Assembly: GCA_013365325.1 (NCBI GenBank)
Contig: JABVXV010000072.1
Location: 1 to 64,000, forward strand
Reading direction: 5' to 3'
Length of the DNA stretch: 64,000 bases
Source of the DNA: Dipetalonema caudispina
Lineage: Eukaryota > Nematoda > Chromadorea > Rhabditida > Onchocercidae
In this document: positions 1 through 11,900 of the stretch, in pieces
Numbering within the stretch: position 1 is the stretch's first letter
Layout of the letters: each line of letters opens with the position of its first letter
Program-made: the position numbers and the translations under genes
Notes under the pieces: model-generated
The model's database searches: none
Told to the model about the DNA's origin: nothing
The model's input: only the letters and a program-made list of their open reading frames with translations

Positions 1-178
<178 letters not shown>

Positions 179-426
179 TTGTTGTTGTCATTTTTGTTCA
201 AATATCATAAATCATTTGATTGGTTAGCTGCAGCTTTGAATGAATAGAATAATTGTTTTGCATTTGTATCACTTGATCATGTGATCCTATTTTAGGCTTA
301 CCAAAAACGCTCTGTTACGTTATCGAGAATATGATGTGATGTCTTTCATAAGATAGTGCCTTTGCTGCTGTTGCTTTAGTACTTTCATTTGTGACACTAT
401 CGATTACCGAATTATTGATCCATTAA

Positions 427-1729
427 ATGTTCTTATTGGCAGCTATGTTACGCCATCATTATTATTATCATCATCCACATCACTACTATCACTATCATCA
501 TATTTCATTTACTGCCACGTTGCAGTTTATCATCATTACTATGCCAATTTTATCATCAGCTCAAAATGTTGATAGAATACCACAATCAAGTAGTTCATCG
601 TCTCCACCATTACCACCACCAGGTTTGCTAATTTGAAAATGTTACGCTAATTTATCTTATCATTAGAAGTGACAGGTTTAGTTTAATAATTGATAACAAA
701 ATTTACTTGAAAAGAATTCTACAACAAGGAAAAAGGCGTAAAAGATTGAAAATGGGAAGAGAGGAAGTAATGGCGTTTTAACACTTATATATCTTTGCAA
801 ACTTATGGAAAGCTTATTTCAACTTTTTTATTTCCAATTTCAATTTTTCAACTTTTGGATGACCTATTGCATTTACATTTCGTTGTTAAATTGGGTCTCA
901 TTCATATTTCGTATTGATGAAATTTTCCATTATTTCAGTTGCAGTGAAATTTGGTGAAAGAGATGCAGTGCACGACACAGCGTAAGTTTTTATTTATTTT
1001 AAAATTGTTCGATGTCGTCAAATATGTGAATTTTTTCTGCAACCTCACCAAGAAGGCTGCGATCTCATTGTGATTAACTTCTAACGGTATCATTGTAATG
1101 AATTAAAATTTTATAAATTTTTGTCGTTTTGGCATTCTTACTTGTCTCAGTTAAGTATCTTTTACGTTTACTTTTTAAAGTTATTTTTATATGCCTATTA
1201 TCTATCTTAAACATACTGCAGTTTATTGGATGTTTCTAGGCATATCAAAGAACATTTGAAACAGAAAGTGGACATTGGCAAAATATCGTTAAACAAAGAT
1301 TTGGAAGCTTTTCACTATTTCCGAATGCATGATTTAAATAGAGATGGCAAAATTGATGGTGTTGAGCTTATTAAAGGATTAACTCATTATCATGAAGAAA
1401 TGAGTGGTCAAGATCAATTTTATTTTTTTTTTTCTTTTCACATGAATTGGAACATAAGAACAGTTTCAAGCATTCAATTTTAAGAAGTATAGTGGTTATG
1501 AAAGACATTATTAAGCTTTTAAAGGTCCCTAATACAGAGATTAGGAAGTATGTTAAACATTTCAGTTAAATTTATTTGTTCCAAACATGAAAAATTCATA
1601 ATTTCAGAGAATACAAAAGGAACAATTTCCGACTCATATCTGGAAGATTTGGTATCAGAAACATTAAGAAAACTGGATATCGATGACGATGGTTATATAA
1701 CATATGCTGAATATAGGCGAAATTATTGA
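427..1729 (+). CDS. MCFD2: Secreted two-EF-hand protein, MCFD2-like
   Basis: Four exons join in phase: 427-622, 939-981, 1222-1406 and 1608-1729, giving 181 residues. The C-terminal half has two canonical 12-residue EF-hand loops: residues 117-128 (DLNRDGKIDGVE) and 165-176 (DIDDDGYITYAE). The context YFRMHD..DG.ELIKGLTH before and after loop 1 is what MCFD2 proteins show. MCFD2 is known as the Ca2+-binding partner of the cargo receptor LMAN1/ERGIC-53 in ER-to-Golgi transport; that role is inferred here from similarity. A hydrophobic segment around residues 31-44 ending in SSAQ looks like a signal-peptide core. Before it lies an odd His/Tyr-rich stretch (residues 9-25). Later in-frame ATGs (448, 541) could be the true start. 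The exon 3 donor is GTCAAG, not GTAAG, but it is the only phase-compatible choice. AATAAA is at 2061-2066. Confidence 0.86.
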
Positions 1730-2143
1730 AATTTCTTTCTCGAAGGTTTCGGGTGCCACAGCTTCTTTTAAACACTTTCTCAATTATTTAAGCAAGCCGA
1801 AAAGATACAAAGTTGCTGTAATGTTTTTTTTCTCTCTCTCTTCGTTCTTTAGCTCTCTTGGTAAATTCTTTTTTTTAATGCTGGTGAAGGATATTAGAGT
1901 TGCTATCATTTTAAACATTTGTAATTTATTTGGCGATAAGATACATTCATTCAATACTTGCAATTTCGAAGTTAATGATAATCGGATTTCAACTGGAATT
2001 GCATTAAAACAACTAATGTTAAAGCAAAAAGCGAGAGTAAAATCTGGTATAAAGATCAGTAATAAACTGATTAGATTTATATTCTAATCAAATGACTGAA
2101 AAATTCTATGAAATTTTACCCTTTTCAAATGAATTTGTGAAAG
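1730..2143. other. Convergent intergenic / 3' UTR region
   Basis: This holds the 3' ends of two convergent genes. AATAAA on the + strand is at 2061-2066 and AATAAA on the - strand is at 1925-1930, so the two 3' UTRs may overlap. A 127-codon open frame on + (1704-2087) overlaps the last exon in another frame and shows no recognisable domain. Confidence 0.6.
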
Positions 2144-5100
2144 TTACATTAAATGGAAAGTGGTAATAACAGCAAAATGATCGGATGGATAATCATTTTT
2201 CCAGTGGAATGGCTTGGGATAAACAACTGCATGACCCTGATATGTATGCGACTGTATAGGAGAGAGTAGAGGACTGCGGTAAAAGATATAATCAATTCGG
2301 TCCTGTGGTTCCGGTATTGTCCAGCTCCAACCACTGCTGGTCATTTTTTCCACTGTTGACCATGTTATTCCTAATTTTATAAATATTTTGCTTTTTAAAG
2401 GTTTTATTTATTCTCTAGCGATCAAATTGCATTACATCATCTGGAGAGTTTAGTAAGCGGCCATCTTTGGCCTTCAAATGGTCCTGCAAGATGTTCTTTT
2501 AATTGCCTTCACAATTTGATTATAGCGAAAGGACAAATTTCGTAAGGGTTGGTACTATGTAAACTTAATCTTTGAATTAAGATTAGTCTTTCTTAAAACA
2601 TTTTAATTTTAAGTTAAATGGACCTGGATTTTCAAGAACTTGTGGATGTAGTTCTCGATAAGAATCTTTCATCCCAGCTTCATTTTCCAACATATGCGTT
2701 GTTGGCCATTGGAATTTCCAATTACCATGAAGGAAACTGAAATAAATATCTATTCAAATATGAAATAGGATTCATTTGTATTGTATATAACTAAATCTAA
2801 AATTAAGTTTGTGAACTTCGCAATAAAATTCCCTTGAACATTCCTCTGTTTTATTGCTGGAATTTATTTATGAAAACCTCATTTTGGTTACTTTGCAATG
2901 TATATTCAAACATTTATCATTTATATTTCTCCATTCACTGAACATGAAATGTAATACTTCGTATAATTCCAATTTTCCAACTTCGCTATTTATGAATGTA
3001 AATTTAAAACATATATAACTGGAACTTTAATTGGTAATTTTTCACATACTGGATGTTAATTTTTGTTCAGATTGAAATCTAATAAGATGAATTTTCAAAC
3101 TGCTAAATTTTCTGCTATTTTAAAGCTATTTTCTTATTTTCAGTGAATTAACCTTTTTCTTCTGAATTTAGTAGAAATTTCATCTTTTTGAAATTCTAAC
3201 CGTGTCTCATTGGTCCAGTCGAGATGTGACGGTGAATTAAAATCACCGCAAACAATCAATGGTTCAGTAGATGAATTTTCAACAGCAGCTTGGAAATGAT
3301 CATCGACCAGTAATTCTCGCATATTCTGGAAACGACCTAAACTTTTACTAGTTTCTTTTACTAGTTAACGAATTACTCCTTGTATATCGATGAAAATAAT
3401 CTTAGAATATTCAGAAAATAAGAAATAGGGAAGGGAAAGGGAAATGATAAGTTAAGTAATAGTTTTTTTTTTTAAGTTAAATTTCTATATAAGAGATAAA
3501 ATTTTTAAATGTACAAGAACTTTGTTTGGAGAGAAATTTATTCGCTTTGAAAATTCGGAAAAGCTTTTTTGATTTTAAAGATGAAAAAATTTCGGAATAT
3601 ATAGAGCACAATTATTTCATCCTAACAAATAAAATGAAATCAAAAACAAAAACCTTTGCCATAAGCCATTTCGCCAGCCATAATTTGCGTTTTCTTAGTG
3701 ACCATTTTATTAAATGCTGCATATGGACCGTATGATCTGCAAAAGGAAACGGAACATGAAAAATGCTTGAACAAGGACTTTTAGGATACAAACTCGGTAA
3801 TATCAATCTTATTAAGCTTATTATATAATGTTATCGATTACTGCAAAAATATGAGAAGATTCAATCTAATTTTAATATAGGTTTCTATCATTTTTATGGT
3901 AGTTGTTTTTAATCTAAAATTTCCTATGCCTCATCATCCATATCTCAGAGTGATGAGAATAATTATCCTCATGTTAGCTATTACAAACAGACAGATATTA
4001 GATAACATTCCAAAATTGGATTTCAAAATGTGCAAGTTTTCATTACATTTTGCATGCCAAAAGACTCTTGTCCTAATTCAAGTTAATTTAAAGATAGCTA
4101 TCAATTTTATAGTTTCATTTGTAAGACTAATGAAAATTGCTGAAATTTCATGCAGCTTCATTATTCATTACTACAATTCTAATAGAATGCGATATTGTAA
4201 CTTAAAAGTTGTAGCAGTCGAAAAGTCGGAATATTTAAATTTGACATAAAAATCTTAATTATGATAAAAGAAGAAGCACCGAAGTCTTTCGTTGAATTAA
4301 GAGAATTAAATGGTGAATTAATTTTACTCATTAGCCTAAAAATGTTAATCATATATTGTTTTCTGTCTTTAAAACCTTAAAAAAAGTTACTGGTATTATT
4401 AAAAGATTAACGATTGGTTTTCTGATTACAATCGTACAATATTAAAATATAATTCAGTAATTATTTCAGCATTAACTGATAGTCCAAATGAAGATTCCAT
4501 ATATGAACTGTTCTATTTGCATCTTCAATCCTTATTTTAATCCCCATACCATGACTTATTTGATGAAATGATTGGTTAATTAGCTGAAAAAAGAAGATAT
4601 TAAAATTCAAGATAAAAACACGATAAAAAAAATAAAAAATAAAGTAAAATATTGAAATCCGTTAAATTATTTTATAAAGTTTAAAAAAAAAGAAAATGGC
4701 AAACATTAAGTAACTAACTTGATGTTTCGTTAAAATAGCAGTATCAGGATATGAAAATGTCGTTGCAACAGCTGTCCATCCTTCACCCATTTTTGTTATC
4801 AAATGATCCAAGCATTCTGAATCACGAATTTCCTGGAAACAAAAAAGAAAAAGAGAAACTGAAAATTCCACGAATTGAATTTAAAAGAAAGCATTTATCA
4901 TCAACTGTAATATTTCTTTTCTCACTCAGAGATTTTATTATGAGTGACGAATTTCCGATAAATCACTATTTAATCATTATTAATCAATCCAAATGATTAT
5001 CTTCTATTATTATATTGAATTAATTTTTTGTAAATTCTTGCAAAAATTACTAAGAAAAAGTTTAATTATAAATTATTGTATTATTTGCTTACTTGCAATG

Positions 5101-5287
5101 CAACAATATCCGGATTGATCCATTTGATATGCTTCACAATTTTTCTCATCCCATTTTCGACTTTATCACCCGAAATCCAGGTATTAAATGTCATAATCGT
5201 GAGGTTTACTGATTTTTCACGGATGAAACACAAACCTCCGAGGCATTGTATTAAAATAACGGGAAGTGTTAGTTGTGAGGATTTCAT
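2144..5287 (-). CDS. Secreted endonuclease/exonuclease/phosphatase (DNase I-fold) protein
   Basis: Seven exons join in phase, in transcription order 5093-5287, 4719-4832, 4477-4583, 3654-3736, 3201-3336, 2624-2736 and 2144-2370, giving 324 residues. The N-terminus is a signal peptide (hydrophobic about residues 6-22). The EEP catalytic set is complete: N35 in TFNTW, E66 in ALQE (across the exon 1/2 junction), H135-D137 in NLHLDYQSYGPY, D198/N200 in GDFN, the PEPQDRIDYIF block in the last exon, and S312-D313-H314 near the C-terminus. Family members are metal-dependent phosphodiesterases or nucleases. The HLDY..YGPY and NPG.TWS blocks place it in the extracellular EEP group rather than APE1 or inositol phosphatases. 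Exon 5 uses the acceptor at 3337, not the closer CAG, because only that keeps phase. The substrate cannot be told from sequence. It is convergent with the EF-hand gene. Confidence 0.9.
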
Positions 5288-6307
5288 CCTGAAAAAAGAT
5301 CGGAATTTGTGAAATTAAAAATGTAGAAACGAATAAAAGCAATAGAGTTATGCAAGCAATTGAAGAAAAACTGAACATATAGAATAAATTTCAGAGAAAT
5401 TTAAGCAAAATTTGAAAAAAGAAAAAATAAAATTAAAACAGGGGAAGCTTATTTATAAAGTAGGAAATGCAGCACAAAATAAGCAAAAAAAAAAAACGAA
5501 AATTGAAAAAATTTGTTAGGTAAAAAAGTAAACATAAGCAAATAAATCCTTACAGCTAAGCAATCAAATTATATTTTTAAGCTTTAATCTCAAAATTAAA
5601 TGAATAGTTATATTTATGTTAATAAAATCAATATTCAGCATTTTTGATTAAATCATTATTACTATCATACACAAAGATATGAGTAAGGGAAAGCGAATAA
5701 ATAACGATAGTTGCCTGATACAACGTTGATAAATTATATGATAATATTTAAGTAATTACAATAATTGCAAATAATAAGTATGAATAAAATGGAATAGCAT
5801 AAAATAGTAGTTAAAATAATAAAGTAATATGAGAAGTACAATAAAGCAAAGTATTTAAATAGATTTTAGAAGAAAAAAAAAAAGCTTCAAATTTCAGAAT
5901 GAAAGGAACTGCATGATGAAAAACTTATAAAAAATAGCATTAATAGCAGAAGAAGGAAGCGAACAGACAAAAAGAAATTTTTCCTTATCATATTTAAATG
6001 TTAAAATCAATTGAAAAATGAGAAACAATTTATAACTTTTGAAAAATAATACAAATTTCCGAATTTCAGCATAAATTTATTTCATTTTCGAAATACTTCC
6101 CAATCAAATAATGCACTAAATTTTTTTTTTTTTTCTTTTTTATACAGTTGCATTCATATATTACATCATTCTGCAAAAAATGATTCCACTTTTAGGCATA
6201 AATGATTTTCAGAATTTTGTTATTTATTAATTTTGAAATTGGAATAAATTGAAACGGTGAAAAAAGAGAGAGAGAGAGAGGAAGAAAAATGACAAAAAAA
6301 TTTACTC

Positions 6308-6588
6308 TTATTCTAAATTAATTTCAAAATTTCTGTGATAGAAGAAAACATTTTGACATTTCCGAACAAAATTGTTCACAATTAAAACGAACATGTCAGG
6401 ATTGAAGGATTCAGCATTTTTTCCTTCATTGTTGTCGATGAGTAAATCAGCAGAGTAGCAAAGAGATATCACTTTGTTTTGCCTCTTATCTTCAAAACCA
6501 TCCAAATACTTCAAGAATGACAGTCAGATCCTTTAAGCAATCCAGTGAGAACAACTCAGGCTTAGAAAACATTATGTTTGCTCGCCAT
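6308..6588 (-). pseudogene. Possible frame-disrupted coding remnant
   Basis: Read on the minus strand, this island is GC-richer than its surroundings. It shows coding-like sequence spread over three frames: a short frame from the ATG at 6588 (MASKHN...), a second frame reading SKPELFSLDCLKDLTVI, then a 68-codon open frame (6514-6308) beginning KYLDGFEDKRQNKVISL. Each handover would need a one-base shift, so it could be a decayed gene fragment or retrocopy. I do not recognise the family, and chance remains possible. Confidence 0.25.
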
Positions 6589-7082
6589 TTCAAAATTTAA
6601 ATGAAAAAAAAAAAAAGAAAAAGACGAAGATTAGTTTACATCCCTTTCTACTCTTCTGTTTTGTTTGTCCTTCAAAAAAAAAAAAAAAAAAAAAAAAAAT
6701 TGAAACAATCCAACTTTATAATTAACATCCCACAATTTATTTTGTTTAATTGAATATCAATTTATCTGATCGATAATTTACTCCATTTGTTTACGTTTTT
6801 CATTTTTTAACCTTTGAACTTTATCTGATTCTTTTGCATCTTTTCTAACATTTGGCTATTTTATTGTCTCTTGTGATGATTGATATGATACATACATATA
6901 CATGTCATTCCCAAATTAAATGACAATAAAAACTGATTTCAAAAATTTTGAACAAAAATCAAAATTCCTATCATTCATTATTTATTTAAAAAAAAAAGCT
7001 TTAGATTTTGTTATATGAAATTTGTATCAAAAAATGAAAAACATTATTGAAGCGCACATACAAAGACACACCTACACCGACA

Positions 7083-7086
7083 TACG

Positions 7087-7120
<34 letters not shown>

Positions 7121-7140
7121 CATACATACATACACATGTA
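7083..7140. repeat. CA/TA microsatellite
   Basis: A compound simple repeat: (CA)n followed by (TA)n and CATA units. Confidence 0.9.
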
Positions 7141-7289
7141 AATAATACATAAATCAAAAATAAATAAATAAGGTTATACGATTTTGATTAAGAAATAAAA
7201 GTAAACACAGTCATCAGTTTACAACAATTTATAAATCAAATCAAACCAGTAATAAAAACATACTCATCACCAGGTGTAACTTATAAATA

Positions 7290-7400
7290 TATTATATATA
7301 TATGTGTTTGTGTATGTGTGTATGTGTGTATGTGTGTATGTAGGTATGTGTGTGTGCTGTATATATGTATAGATGTGTATATATATATATATATGTGTGT
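7290..7400. repeat. TG/TATG microsatellite
   Basis: A compound repeat of TATG, TGTG and TA units, about 150 bp from the CA/TA repeat at 7083-7140 and roughly complementary to it in composition. Confidence 0.9.
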
Positions 7401-8694
7401 GAAATGGGTGGGGTGAAAGGTATTTCAATTTCATTGGATCGATCATTCTTAAGAATCCCTATCAATCTAATGAGTAATTAAGCCAATGAACAGATTTCAC
7501 TCTTATTGAATGGAAAATTATGTAAGATAAATTATAAAATATATAATTGAAATAGCTTAAGCAGTACGGATTAAGCTAGGAAGGAAGGCTTGCTTTGAAT
7601 AAATAATTTAATCATATGATAAAACATTATTCAAAATATATTGTCGTATCATACTACTTTCTTCCATTTTCTAATTTTTGTTAGATTTAAATGTTTGGTT
7701 CATACTAACAACATCAGCGATGAAGGGAATAAAAAGAGAAATGGAATATTTGAAAGTCTTAAAAAAGTTAAAACATTTAAAATTTCATTTTAAACAAATT
7801 TACCGATGAATAATTTTACTGGGGATGAAATGAAAATTGTAATCAGTTTTTTTTTTTAACTTTTTGTCTTTCTTTCACTTTCCTACTGTTAGCCTTTTTT
7901 ATTTATAAATTGTAATTGGAAAATTCCTTTGGAACTATTGCTTTAAATAGTAGTTAATATTTTCATCATCACTTAATTAGACACTATTATATAATCATTA
8001 CTATATATATATAGCAATGACATATATATATATGTATATGTTATATTCTCTCTCATTTCTTTTCACTTCAAAGAAGAAATGAAAACGAAGGAGCAGTAGA
8101 GAGTTATAGCAAAAGATTCCCTCAAGTACAAATTCAAAAAAAGAAAGGAAATGAAAAAAACATATAGTAGAATTGCAAAACAAGTTACCGAAATATCCAA
8201 AATGAGCAGATACATGAAATACAACCAATGAAACAAATATTGAAATGAACAAGCTATATATTAAAATGATTATCCAGACAAACAAGCGACATATTTAAAT
8301 GAACATTGAAACAAACAGGGCTAAATACAAAAATGAATATTTAAATAAATAAGTACAATATTTAAATAAATTTAAAAATAAACAAACTAAGTCGATTTTT
8401 CGTTTTTTTTGCCTTTCCTTCCATTAATCATTAGAAAACGCTATAAAAAAGTATAAATTCAAATCAAAAATGAAGTGAAATTTAGACATTTTGGTTGGTC
8501 ACAAAATGAAAAGTGCCGATTTCGTTTCAAGCCAAAAAACACCAAAATCTAATTTTTACTTGTCTTTAATCACGATCATATTGCATTAAATTGGATAACC
8601 AAAATACTCCATACGAAACATCGCTGTTCATGTAAACAGCAAAAAATTTGCAATAATTCAAAATATGTCTAGAGTTTAGTAATTACAATGAGTA

Positions 8695-8908
8695 TCATAA
8701 AATGCACGTTCATATTTTGGTATCTCAAAATGCACGTTTATATCTGAACAACTTAAATAAATATCTCAAAATGCACGTTCATATTTGAGCAACTAAAATA
8801 AATATCTCAAAATGCACGTTCATATTTGAGCAACTAAAATAAATATCTCAAAATGCACGTTCATATTTGAGCAACTAAAATAAATATCTCAAAATGCACG
8901 TTCATGTT
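8695..8908. repeat. 41-bp tandem repeat array
   Basis: The motif AATGCACGTTYATAT occurs six times, starting at 8701, 8729, 8770, 8811, 8852 and 8893. The last four intervals are exactly 41 bp and near-identical; the first interval is 28 bp, so the left copy is shortened. Later units are cleaner than the first two. It is isolated in gene-poor DNA, with no nearby gene. Confidence 0.95.
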
Positions 8909-11900
8909 TTCCTTATGCATGAAAAAGCTAAGTCAGAAATGTTGCAAATATTTTGTTACAGGTATTTCGCAGAATATAATTAATTTTATAATTTGAAGAA
9001 AGTAGGTCATATGTGTTTTACATTTCAGGTTTTCAAATATAGAGAAAGATTGCATATTTTTTAAATAAATTGATTGTTTTATATCGAAATTTTCTTAATT
9101 TTCCGATAATATCGCTTAAAAAAAAATTTTTTAATCTTTAAATGAATGCTTTATGAAAATTATCACAGTGTTATAGAAATAAAAAAGTAGCTACAGGAAA
9201 AAATTGATAACGGTAATTTGATTATATGAAATTGATTACAATTCAAGGAGAAAAAGAAAAATCTCTCAATTAAATTTATAAGCGATTTCGTTTTCAGTTT
9301 TTAATTGCAACTAATTAATTAGTGTCATACTGAATAGAAGAGCAGCCTTAATTAACTGTGTAAAAAGCGTTTACGTTTATTGCTGTATTTACAACATAAT
9401 TTGCATGGTACGGTAAACTTAAGTTTGCTATCAATCTCTTTTTACTGTTCAATTGACCGGAAGGTAATTTGGAGTGGGAAGTATTGTTACCAAAAATTGT
9501 TAATTGGGTTGGAAGTCGTTAATTCATAGAGTTCTTTGAATGGTTAAAATTGAACTTTCAAATTTTTTAATGCAAATAATTAGTTCTAATTAAAATTCAA
9601 AATGCATATATATATCAAACGGTTTAATTTGTTTCAAATTTCAGTTTTTAAAATTTTTTCTCAAATATTACTTCATGCATCACTATCAAAACATAGAGTC
9701 TATTTAAACGAAATTTCGTGCAACTATTGATTGATTTAGATTCAAAATATTAAAAAAATTTTTCCAGTACAACAGTATATGGATAAAAATTGTTTATTCT
9801 AAAACAGAATAAAATCAACCAAATAATGTAATGCGATTTTAAGTCATTGTTAAAAAATAAGCTCAGGTGTTGTTGTTGCTGTTATTATGTAATTGTAAAT
9901 ATTTTAAAAAATTTCAAATTGTTTTTTTGTTTCATTATTTTTCTTTTCTTGTTTAATAATTTGAAAAAAAAAGAAATTATTGGTAGGAAAAGAGACCAAA
10001 TTAAACATTATGAATATTTGTAAGCTTAAAAACAATATTTTTAAGAATAGAAAGTGTTGAGAAAAAATAGAAAAACAAACGAAAAAGACTGTTTCATGGA
10101 ATTCGCAATTTTTAATTTTTCACTTTTTTTTTCACTGCTTTGTTCCTTGTTGATTTGTCAGTAAAATCACTTTTGTTATAAAATTTGTCTGTATTAATTT
10201 ATTTCATGGTAAAAGTTATTTAACAAGAACAAGGTTGCTAAATTAAAACTAAGTCGAAATTGATTTTCACTTATAATGCAAAATAATAATGATTAGTTGG
10301 GAAATTTTGAATTATCATAAAAATTTTTTAATATTACTTTTTAGCACATTTGTAATGTCTGCCAAACGATCCTAAGACATTAGTTACCGTAAATAAGTCA
10401 ATCATACGTTGGGGAAGCTATCGATTTTAATTCAATTAATTTGAAATTTCAATGAATAACATTTCATACATTGTAGTTTTATTCTATAATAGCTCCATTT
10501 TTTATAACATCGATTTGTGATTTAAAATTATGCATATGTTGAAAGAGACATTAAGCAACAAACATTTGAAATAAGATTCCTCGAAATTACTTTTTAGTCA
10601 TTTTAATTTTCTCATTTTGTTTCAAAAACCCTTTATTTCTCCCCAAAATATCTAAAATAATAGTACAAGAAGAGATGAACATATATACTTTCTAATTAGC
10701 AATGAAAGTTCAATTAACAACAAAAATTTTTTATACATATAATAAAAAGAGGAACTGAAGTAATAAATAATAATTCTTGCATGCAACTATGACAAATAAT
10801 TATTGGTTGAAAAGAAAAATACCAAAAAATACTGGGGCTATGCCATTAATTTTTATGTAATGCTTAAATTTTTGATAAATTTGTGCAACCAATTTGGTAG
10901 TAATTGATAATTGCCAAATTAATTACTATTATCGCAATTTTTTGTCACATAAGCTAATGAAACTCATGATAAAGGAATGAAATAATACGAATAATCAAAT
11001 TTTATAAGATAGATATTAATATTATAAGTATAGAGGTAATTTTATTAGATATCTTACGATTAATAATAGTAGTAAAGTTTTGAAAATAATAATAATATCT
11101 AGTAATAACTAACACAATTACGACAATAATAAAATCGTAATCAATGTTTTCTTTTAGCAATGAATACTCAATCTCTTTGCATAAATTTGAATATTTGTTT
11201 CTATTCATATCAAAATTAGAATTGATGTATAATACAAGTACGGTTATACATTTCCAGTAGTAAAAGAAGCTATTTGCAATGAATCATTTTGTTTTTATTT
11301 TTTTACAACAACAATTTCAAAACATTTTATTTAATATAAATTTTCTAAAATTGTAAAAATTGTCACAACAAGATATAAAACTGGAAAAAGTAATACTGCA
11401 AAAATTATAAACGTAAACAATTCTAGCTGATACTAGCAAAGCAATGAAATATAAAGATTTCTGTTAATAATGATAGTTTTTTTTTCTTTTTTTTTTTTAC
11501 GTCCAATAATATTAATGTTATCGTATAATTTTCATAAATGACAGCTAAATATTACTTGAATAATTAATTTCTCATTTTACTTTTAATTATTCTAACAAAT
11601 TATAGATGATGTATTTTTTGCAACAATATCCTGTTTCATTATTGCATTAATTTTTACATATATTTGTTAAACTATAACGAGATAAATTATTTTTATTTTT
11701 ATCATAATAATTAATAAATTCATTTAACAATATAGATTATATTACAAAATTATTAATTGCCACATTTAGGATTATCAATGGATGTTTCTATAGGAAATAT
11801 AAATAATTTAATAGTACAATAAAAATTATAATTATACTTGCAATATAATTATAAGTGTAATATGCAAAAAAATAAATTCTATAATTATAACTGCGGATAG

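Noticed and set aside
1704..2087. 127-codon open frame on + after the EF-hand gene
   Set aside because: It overlaps the last EF-hand exon in another frame, is low-complexity (FFF, SSS) and lies in the likely 3' UTR.
3896..4249. 117-codon open frame on +
   Set aside because: It lies wholly in an intron of the minus-strand EEP gene and shows no domain or splice context.
8695..8908. CRISPR array
   Set aside because: The units are direct tandem copies without unique spacers, in a eukaryotic genome.
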